A DNA stretch of 6,054 nucleotides, taken from the NCBI GenBank assembly GCA_007127615.1, contig SKZB01000300.1, positions 1 to 6,054 on the forward strand, written 5' to 3'. Source of the stretch: Phycisphaerales bacterium. GTDB taxonomy: Bacteria > Planctomycetota > Phycisphaerae > Phycisphaerales > SM1A02. The notes under the pieces were generated by a model. The model was not told the origin of the DNA. It made no database searches and worked only from the letters and a program-made list of their open reading frames with translations. How positions within the stretch are numbered: position 1 is the stretch's first letter; the number at the start of each line of letters is the position of its first letter. Below, in pieces: positions 1 to 5,400 of the stretch. The translations under genes were made by a program, and so were the position numbers.

Positions 1-89
1 ACGCGCCGGCCGCGCCACCCGACGGACGCCATGACCAGCCCGCACACTGCGAGCGCAACCGCCCCGAAAAAGAGCGTGCCAAGATTCAC
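1..89 (-). CDS. N-terminus of a small or membrane-anchored protein, cut by the window edge
   Basis: Reading leftward from a GTG at 87-89, 29 codons are open to the window edge. They encode a start MNLGTLFFGAVALAVCGL followed by VMASVGWRGRR. Residues 3-22 form one hydrophobic stretch ending in an Arg-rich tail, as in a transmembrane anchor or an uncleaved signal sequence. The start is fixed by an in-frame TAG at 90-92 directly before the GTG, and by a purine-rich Shine-Dalgarno (AAAGGGG on the minus strand, positions 95-101) five bases upstream. The gene points the same way as the WYL regulator, about 100 bp downstream of its stop, so read-through is possible. I do not recognise the family, and too little is visible to name a function. 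It could instead be a chance open frame, but the combination of Shine-Dalgarno, start and hydrophobic segment argues for a real gene. Confidence 0.5.
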   Translation of the reverse strand, partial: MNLGTLFFGAVALAVCGLVMASVGWRGRR

Positions 90-94
90 CTAAT

Positions 95-101
95 CCCCTT
101 T
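95..101 (-). promoter_or_regulatory. Shine-Dalgarno for the left-edge gene
   Basis: On the minus strand the sequence AAAGGGG sits five bases before the GTG start codon at 89. It is the main reason for accepting GTG as the start of the truncated gene at the left edge. Confidence 0.5.
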
Positions 102-179
102 CGAAAATGATCCCGTACGACGGATGCCCATGAATCGCATCCACGCCCGAGCATACATCCGCGGCGCCGGGGCGGCAAG

Positions 180-197
180 AATTACTTCAATTACTTC
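180..197. repeat. Perfect 9-bp tandem duplication at the WYL stop codon
   Basis: AATTACTTC occurs twice head to tail (180-188 and 189-197 on the plus strand). On the minus strand this reads GAAGTAATT twice and covers the stop codon of the WYL gene. Because the unit is nine bases, the second copy presents another in-frame AAG-TAA, giving the gene two stop codons nine bases apart. It is probably a slippage product with little effect. Confidence 0.6.
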
Positions 198-1186
198 GCA
201 GATTCGGTGTAGAGAGCCGCCGTGCGGACCGCCAGATCGTGAATGCGTTGCCGGAGTTCCGGCGGCTCGAGGACGCGGCAGTGCGGTCCCATCGAGAGGA
301 TCCACCAGACGATTTCCTCGAAGCCCGCCACCGTACAGCGGAATGTGCAGGAACCGTCGCGGTGGTACTCGAACGACTGCGTGCGGTGCCAGCGCGTATC
401 GGTGATGGTCGGCGTGAAGTGCGCATCAAAGTGCAGCACGACCTCGACATCATCGCCGGCGTTCATCATCCGCCACGCGTTGCCGAGGTAGGCATCGAGA
501 GTGAAGTTGGACGGCCGATCAAACCGTGTATCGGTCGGCGTCGCCTTGGTGAAGCGGCTGAGTTTCAGACTGCGCAGCGCATCGCGTTGTGTGTGATGAC
601 CGACCACGTACCACGCGCGCACCCCGAAGAAAAGCGCATAGGGATGCAAGTCAAACGCTTCGTCATCGCTGGAGTCAGACGCGGCGGCATCGTATTTGCA
701 CCGCACGACGCGTTGCTCGATGATGGCGTTCTGCATGCGGTCGTACACATCGCGGTAGCCGTCGGGTTCCATCGCCGGGGCGGTCCTGATCAGCAGTGTC
801 TTTCGCCGTTCGTCGATCTCGTGGCGAAGCTCCGGCGGCAGGTGCGCTTCCAGTTTGTGCAGTGCCCGCCAGGCGGCCCGGAGAAAGGGAATCTGCTGCG
901 GCTCGCTGATCTGTTCACACAGGGCGGCGAGCGCGAGTCCTTCCTCGGCGGTCAATTGCACCGGCGGCAGGAAGAACGTTTCGCGCACCCGGTAACCACC
1001 CCACTTCGCATCGTGTTCAACCGGAACCCCCGCGCCTTCGAGTTCTTTGAGGTCACGAAAGATCGTCCGCTCCGTGGTCTCGCACTCCTCGGCCAGCCGG
1101 GCCGCGTTCCACGGCCGCCCGGACTGGGTCCCCGATTGAATCAGCGTGATGATGCGAAGCAGGCGGTGAATTCGGGTGTAGGGCAT
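191..1186 (-). CDS. HTH-WYL domain transcriptional regulator (YafY/DeoR-like)
   Basis: A 331-residue cytoplasmic DNA-binding regulator. Residues 1-68 form an HTH_11-type winged helix. The recognition part is TERTIFRDLKELEGAGVPV (38-56), followed by the wing KWGGYRVR (61-68). A helical linker covers about 75-145. A WYL domain covers about 145-225, with the signature tripeptide read as WYV at 192-194, plus SLKLSRF at 206-212. A WCX-like C-terminal domain runs from about 246, including WWILSMGPHC (294-303). In characterised WYL proteins this module binds nucleic acid or small ligands and controls the HTH; the ligand here is unknown. I chose the ATG at 1186 because the HTH begins right there and relatives start with (M)xYxRIHRLLRI. 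In-frame alternatives are GTG at 1240 and ATGs at 1237 and 1234, which add up to 18 residues. No start has a clear Shine-Dalgarno. The palindrome at 1316-1335 lies upstream, consistent with autoregulation (inference). A long antisense open frame across it is a codon-bias shadow. Confidence 0.93.
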   Translation of the reverse strand: MPYTRIHRLLRIITLIQSGTQSGRPWNAARLAEECETTERTIFRDLKELEGAGVPVEHDAKWGGYRVRETFFLPPVQLTAEEGLALAALCEQISEPQQIPFLRAAWRALHKLEAHLPPELRHEIDERRKTLLIRTAPAMEPDGYRDVYDRMQNAIIEQRVVRCKYDAAASDSSDDEAFDLHPYALFFGVRAWYVVGHHTQRDALRSLKLSRFTKATPTDTRFDRPSNFTLDAYLGNAWRMMNAGDDVEVVLHFDAHFTPTITDTRWHRTQSFEYHRDGSCTFRCTVAGFEEIVWWILSMGPHCRVLEPPELRQRIHDLAVRTAALYTESAK

Positions 1187-1315
1187 CCAGTGGTTCCACG
1201 AGAGGTCAAAGCGCGGTGTGAACCTCTTCTTCATCATCACCGCGGATGATGATTGGTACTCTAACGGATCGTTGATTCCGCTTTCCGGAGGGTCGACCGA
1301 AACTTTTTTCCGTTG

Positions 1316-1335
1316 ACTGACACGTTGGTGTCAGT
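1316..1335. promoter_or_regulatory. Perfect palindrome, probable regulator operator
   Basis: ACTGACAC, a four-base spacer GTTG, then GTGTCAGT: two perfect 8-bp arms. The centre lies about 85 bp upstream of the earliest possible WYL start (1240) and about 140 bp upstream of the preferred one (1186). A TTGAC pentamer on the plus strand (1313-1317) overlaps the left arm. A dyad of this size next to a divergent regulator gene is the usual place for an autoregulatory operator; that the WYL protein binds it is inference. The region has no U-run in the right place for a terminator. Confidence 0.55.
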
Positions 1336-1478
1336 GCGAGGATTGACGGAAGCTCTCCTCCGGGTCGATCATGCGCAGAGGAGTGCGGCGCCCGTGCGAC
1401 CGACAAGGGGAAGGTGAGGTCCGGTGTGGTGTGGACGGGTGCGGAGGCCCGGGCAGAGGCGGCTCGGATCCGCGGACC

Positions 1479-1508
1479 GGGATGAGGAGGGATGAGGAGG
1501 GAAGAGGG
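1479..1508 (+). other. Canonical G-quadruplex motif built on a 10-bp tandem repeat
   Basis: Four GGG runs at 1479-1481, 1489-1491, 1499-1501 and 1506-1508 are separated by loops of 7, 7 and 4 bases (ATGAGGA, ATGAGGA, AAGA). This satisfies the standard G3+N1-7 pattern on the plus strand. The first part is a tandem repeat of GATGAGGAGG (1481-1490, 1491-1500). If the sigma operon is transcribed from upstream, the motif would also be in its RNA leader. The tract also resembles a strong Shine-Dalgarno seven bases before an ATG at 1509, but the resulting 32-codon frame looks non-coding. Confidence 0.5.
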
Positions 1509-1511
1509 ATG

Positions 1512-1552
1512 GCACGTCCCGGTGAGGCCTTGGGGGGCCTCGCCGGGCGTGC
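1512..1552. other. Very stable 41-nt hairpin
   Basis: GCACG (1512-1516), CCCGG (1518-1522) and GAGGCC (1524-1529) pair with GGCCTC (1536-1541), CCGGG (1543-1547) and CGTGC (1548-1552). T1523 and G1542 make a wobble pair and T1517 is a single bulge. The loop is TTGGGG (1530-1535). That gives 17 pairs, 15 of them G-C or C-G, one A-T and one G-T. No T-run follows on the plus strand. On the minus strand a C/T-rich tract, the complement of the G-quadruplex, follows. An intrinsic terminator of the usual kind is therefore not supported. It could be a leader structure, part of a small RNA, or an intergenic dyad. Confidence 0.5.
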
Positions 1553-1816
1553 GCCGTCCGGGGGCAGGCCTAACCGTCGCTTCGGAACCGGGTTTCGCCA
1601 TCGATGACCGGGCAGGTCCGCCGGTCGGCCGTGGCGATCGACCCGGATGAGCTTCGCCCGGTTGGACCGGTCGACACGGCGGGTGGAGGCGGGCCGGCGC
1701 AGAGACTCCTCTACCGGAAATGTATCATACTGCGTATGCTGATCCCGCCATGGTGCGCCGGTACGCTCCGCTTCATGGTGTGTTTCATGTGATCAGTCTC
1801 ATAAAGGCCCATCGGT

Positions 1817-1819
1817 AGG
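1817..1819 (+). promoter_or_regulatory. Weak Shine-Dalgarno for the sigma factor gene
   Basis: AGG at 1817-1819, six bases before the ATG at 1826, is the only ribosome-binding match upstream of the sigma factor. It is much weaker than the site of the downstream kinase gene. Confidence 0.4.
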
Positions 1820-1825
1820 TGTGGG

Positions 1826-2431
1826 ATGCCGAAGAACGCCACCGTGTACGTCACCCAGTTGCTGCACCGTGTGGAAGCGGGCGATGCCCACGCCGCCGAC
1901 CAGCTCTTTCCGGTCGTGTACGAACAACTTCGTGCGATCGCCCGGAATCGCATGAACGCCCAGCCAAGGGACCACACCCTGCAGGCCACCGCGCTGGTGA
2001 ACGAAGCGTACGTGCGCCTGATCGACCGGCAGAACCTTGCGTGGCGGGAGCGGTCCCATTTTTTCTTTGCCGCCGCCCGCGCCATGCAGGACATCCTGGT
2101 CGAACACGCACGGGGAAAAGCGCGACTGAAGCGCGGCGGCCCCGACGCCCAGCGTGTCCCCATGAACCTGGCGGAGCTCGCGGAAGAGGCCGGCCAGGAA
2201 GAGATCCTCGCGCTGACCGATGGCATCTCGCAGTTGGAGCGGGAGCAGCCCCAGGTTGCCGAGGTCGTCCGTCTCCGGTTCTACGCCGGACTCACCAATG
2301 CGCAGACTGCCCTGGCGCTCGAGATCTCGGAGCGTCAGGTCAGACGGATCTGGTCCTACGGCCGCGCGTGGCTGTTCCGGCACATTCGAAACGAAGGGGG
2401 AGCCCATGGACCCTCGCGCACTCGACTTTGA
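1826..2431 (+). CDS. ECF-type RNA polymerase sigma factor (Sigma70_ECF / TIGR02999 type)
   Basis: A 201-residue alternative sigma factor that would direct RNA polymerase to a dedicated promoter set. Region 2 spans about residues 8-95, with LFPVVYEQLRAIARNRM (27-43), TLQATALVNEAYVRL (51-65) and the FFFAAARAMQDILVEHAR stretch (80-97). A basic linker with KARLKRGG (98-105) follows. Region 4 spans about 133-188. Its HTH (TNAQTALALEISERQVRRI, 157-175, then WSYGRAWL) would read the -35 element. This is the Pfam Sigma70_ECF pattern, common and multiplied in planctomycetes. The acidic DAED motif of ordinary ECF region 2.2 is replaced by QATA (53-56), with T55 in the acidic position. No anti-sigma gene is adjacent. 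Instead the last 26 bp overlap the start of a Ser/Thr kinase gene, which suggests control by phosphorylation. The ATG at 1826 gives an N-terminus of normal length for the family. Confidence 0.95.
   Translation: MPKNATVYVTQLLHRVEAGDAHAADQLFPVVYEQLRAIARNRMNAQPRDHTLQATALVNEAYVRLIDRQNLAWRERSHFFFAAARAMQDILVEHARGKARLKRGGPDAQRVPMNLAELAEEAGQEEILALTDGISQLEREQPQVAEVVRLRFYAGLTNAQTALALEISERQVRRIWSYGRAWLFRHIRNEGGAHGPSRTRL
2394..2402 (+). promoter_or_regulatory. Strong Shine-Dalgarno for the kinase, inside the sigma gene
   Basis: AAGGGGGAG lies three bases before the ATG at 2406, within the last codons of the sigma factor gene. It fixes the kinase start and indicates translational coupling of the two overlapping genes. 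Confidence 0.75.
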
Positions 2432-5400
2432 CGGGCTGGTACAGCGCTACTTCGCGGATGCCCTGGAGTGCTCTGCGCAAGAGCGCCGCTCGCTCCTCGC
2501 GCAGTTGAGTCAGGAGCCGGATGGCGAAAGGATTCGCGAGGAAGTTGAAGCGTTGCTGCTCGCGCACGAAGCGGCCGGCGATTATCTCGCCGAACCCTCG
2601 GCGCCGTTTCATCCTTCGTGGGCGAGTCCTGAGCCGGCTGAACCTGAAGAAGATCTGATCGGCGTCACCATCGGACCGTACGTGGTCCGGGAGTGTCTGG
2701 GAGAAGGTGGGTTCGGCCGGGTCTACCGGGCAGCGCAGACCGAGCCCATCCGGCGTGAGGTCGCCCTGAAGATGATCAAGCGGGGTATGGATACGCACCA
2801 GGTCGTCAACCGCTTTGAGAACGAGCGCCAGGCGCTTGCGGTGATGGATCATCCGGCGATTGCCAAGGTCTTCGATGCGGGGGCTTCGCCGAGCGGACGA
2901 CCCTATTTTGTCATGGAACTCGTCCACGGGGTTCCGATCACCGAGTTCTGCGATATCCATCAGCTTTCCATCACCGAACGACTGCAGATCTTCTGTGACG
3001 TCTGTCTCGCGGTACAACACGCCCACCAGAAGGGGGTGATTCATCGTGATCTCAAGCCCACGAACATTCTTGTCGCCATGACCGAAGATGGACCGCGCGC
3101 GAAGGTGATTGACTTCGGCATCGCCAAAGCCATCCTCAGTTCCACCGAAGGTGAGTCGCGAATCACGATGGAGGGGCAGTTTCTCGGAACGCCGGAATAC
3201 ATGAGCCCGGAGCAGATCGGGCTGAGCGACTCGGACGTCGACACGCGATCGGATCTTTTCTCCCTGGGCGTCCTGCTGTACCAGCTGCTCACCGGCGCCC
3301 TGCCGTTCAGCCTGCCCTCTTCCCGCCCCCGCCACTTCCATGACCTCCGCCGCCTCATCTGTGAAGTCGATCCGCCCAAACCGAGCACAAAGCTGAGACA
3401 GATGAGTGAGCGTGACGCATCCACCGGCGTGCTTTCGCGCAATCCGGAGCGGAGATCACTCATCCGGAGGCTGCGCGGCGATCTCGACTGGATCACGCTC
3501 AAAGCCATGGAGAAGGAGCGAGCACGCCGGTACGCCTCGGCGAGCGAGCTGGCCGAAGACCTGCAGCGGCACCTGAACGACGAGCCGGTCGGCGCCCGTC
3601 CACCGAGCGTGCATTACCGCGCGGGAAAGTTCATCCGGCGCAACAAGACCGCCGTCAGCGCAAGTCTCCTCATCGTGCTCGTCCTCATCGGCGGGATCAT
3701 GGCCACGTCGTGGGCCATGGTTGAAGCCCAGCATCAGCGCAACGCCGCCCGTGATCTGGCGTATCGCTCCACCATTGTCGCCGGCGCTGCCGCCATTGCG
3801 GCATCGGACTTTTCCGATGCCGCCCATCTGCTGGAACAGGCGCCCTCGGAGCGTCGCGGCTGGGAATGGAATCATCTTCAGTCTCGGCTGGATCACGCCT
3901 CGGTGGTCATTCCGGGTACGGGCACTCCGGTACCCGATCTGGCGGTGTCGAACGATGGTGAACACATCTTTGCGGTCGTCGACGAAAGAATCGTGCGGTA
4001 CGATGCGGCAACCGGAGAACCCACCGCAACCTTTTCGATCAACGTCCATCCGCGGCACCGACTCTCGATGGGCCCCGGCGGCAACAAGCTGTTGATCGAG
4101 GAACAGCGGGGACCGTGGTTTCGTCCGGACTCGCGTCTGGTGATGGTGGATCTGGACGCCGACGCGATTCTCTGGCGGCGTGAGGGTGCGTGCGGCGGTG
4201 AGCACGCCTTTCTGCCGGACGGTACTTTGATCGCGGCGGGTCTTCTCGATGAGAATGCCGTCGCCTGGATCGACGCATCCAGTGGCACGGAACTCATGCG
4301 TCAAAGGGTGGACGGCGGAAACCTGATCCACGTCGGCATGGCGGCGGACGGCGCGATCTTCTACGCCACGGCCGGAGAGGAGCGCATGGGGGTGGCCGGC
4401 ATCGTCGACCGATTCGGTGAAAGGACCACGCTCCGGAGAGAACACCTCTTTCTCCGTCTGAACTTCGCGCCCGTGCTCCGCGCGTTCGCCTGGGAGATCT
4501 GGACCGATGGACGCGTCATCGTCGCCGACTTTGAAACCGAGACCCCCAGAATCATTCCGGAACGTCCCGGTCACAATCGTTCGGCGCTCGCGTGGTCCGA
4601 AGACGGTCGGTGGATGGCGATCGCCGAAGGGCGCGAGATCCTGCTCTGGGACACGGCCACCTGGGAACCCGCCGGCACACTGGCCGGCCACCGGGAACGG
4701 GTGGTCAGCGGCCGCTTCTCACCCCGGGGCGATCGGCTTGTCACCGGCGATGCCGGCGGAACCATCCGGATCTGGAACATGCCGCATCCCAGCGCGCCGT
4801 GGATGGTCGAGCAGTGGGAGAACTGGAAGCAGTACGATGCCGCCCTTTCGCCGGACGGATCCACGATCGCGACCGCCGGTTGGTCCTTCGTCCGACTCTG
4901 GGACCTGCCCGCCGGCACGATTCGAACCATCCACAACCAGCAGTCCCGGTACGTCGAACGCATTGCCTTCTCACCGGATGGGCGCAAGCTGGCCCTCGCG
5001 TCGCACAACCGGGGGCTGCGCATCATCGACACCGACTCCGGTATCACGATGACCGAGACCGATTTTATCGGGGATTCCTCGCTCGCCTGGCATCCGGGAG
5101 GATCGCCGCTCTTCTGGCTCGACCGGGACGCGGGCGAGATCGTCCTGATCGATGACCGAACCGGGGCGGCGATCGATCGGCTGTCCGTTGACAACGCCTC
5201 GGTGACACACTTTCAGATCGGCCGCGATGGGCTGGTGGCGCTGGCCGCCATTGGAAATCAGGTTGAGGATGGTCGCGAAACTGAGCCTGATCATGAGACC
5301 GTGCTGGTCCGTCTCGATCTCGAAACGATGCGCTTCGCGCCGAAACAGATGATGACACCGCCTTCCGCCCGCCTTCTGGCGGTGGCGAGCCACGGGCCCC

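Larger units (their letters stand above)
1187..1825. other. Intergenic region between divergent WYL regulator and sigma-kinase operon
   Basis: About 640 bp without a convincing gene. From left to right it holds the alternative starts of the WYL gene (1234-1240), a T-run at 1304-1309, and a perfect palindrome (1316-1335). Two TTGAC pentamers on the plus strand (1313 and 1343) could be -35 elements but lack good -10 partners. A strongly G-over-C skewed tract (about 1370-1550) contains the G-quadruplex motif and the 41-nt hairpin. A second foldable block lies at 1615-1668, where GGTCC and CCGG can pair with CCGG and GGACC. The last 115 bp (1711-1825) are less GC-rich and are the likeliest place for the sigma operon promoter. 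That stretch contains GTATCATAC (1722-1730, a GTAT/ATAC inverted repeat) and CATGGTG twice, 25 bp apart (1749 and 1774). Short open frames here read as Gly/Arg/Pro-rich, low-complexity translations and were not accepted as genes. Confidence 0.6.

Noticed and set aside
122..142. GGATGC/GCATCC inverted repeat with 9-base loop downstream of the WYL gene
   Set aside because: Considered as a terminator, but the stem is only six pairs and no T-run follows it on the minus strand.
239..1249. 336-codon plus-strand open frame opposite the WYL gene
   Set aside because: It lies antisense to a clear HTH-WYL gene. Its translation shows no domain, and long antisense frames are expected in GC-rich coding DNA.
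1291..1309. GGTCGACC palindrome followed by TTTTTT as an intrinsic terminator
   Set aside because: The palindrome has no loop and four bases per arm, and several bases separate it from the T-run. No plus-strand gene ends here.
1206..1601. 131-codon minus-strand open frame in the intergenic region
   Set aside because: The translation is Pro/Arg/Ser-rich and low in complexity, crosses the hairpin, G-quadruplex and palindrome, and overlaps the start of the WYL gene. No start signal was seen.
1584..1609. GGAACC as an ECF-type -35 element
   Set aside because: No CGTA, GTCT or TCTA-like -10 element lies at 15-17 bases. GGAAAT at 1716 has CGTA only 11 bases away, which is too close.
1371..1792. 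Two short plus-strand frames (1371-1607, with an inner ATG at 1509 behind an SD-like tract, and 1604-1792) joined by an ATGA overlap
   Set aside because: The overlap and the SD-like sequence look like a gene chain. However, the products are Gly/Arg-rich or nondescript and match no family, and the SD-like tract is explained by the G-rich repeat. A leader peptide is not excluded.
3456..4691. 411-codon minus-strand open frame, and similar ones at 2340-3341, 4971-5477 and 5499-6020
   Set aside because: All are antisense to the continuous kinase frame, which has recognisable motifs throughout. Their translations are Arg/Gly/Pro-rich without domains.
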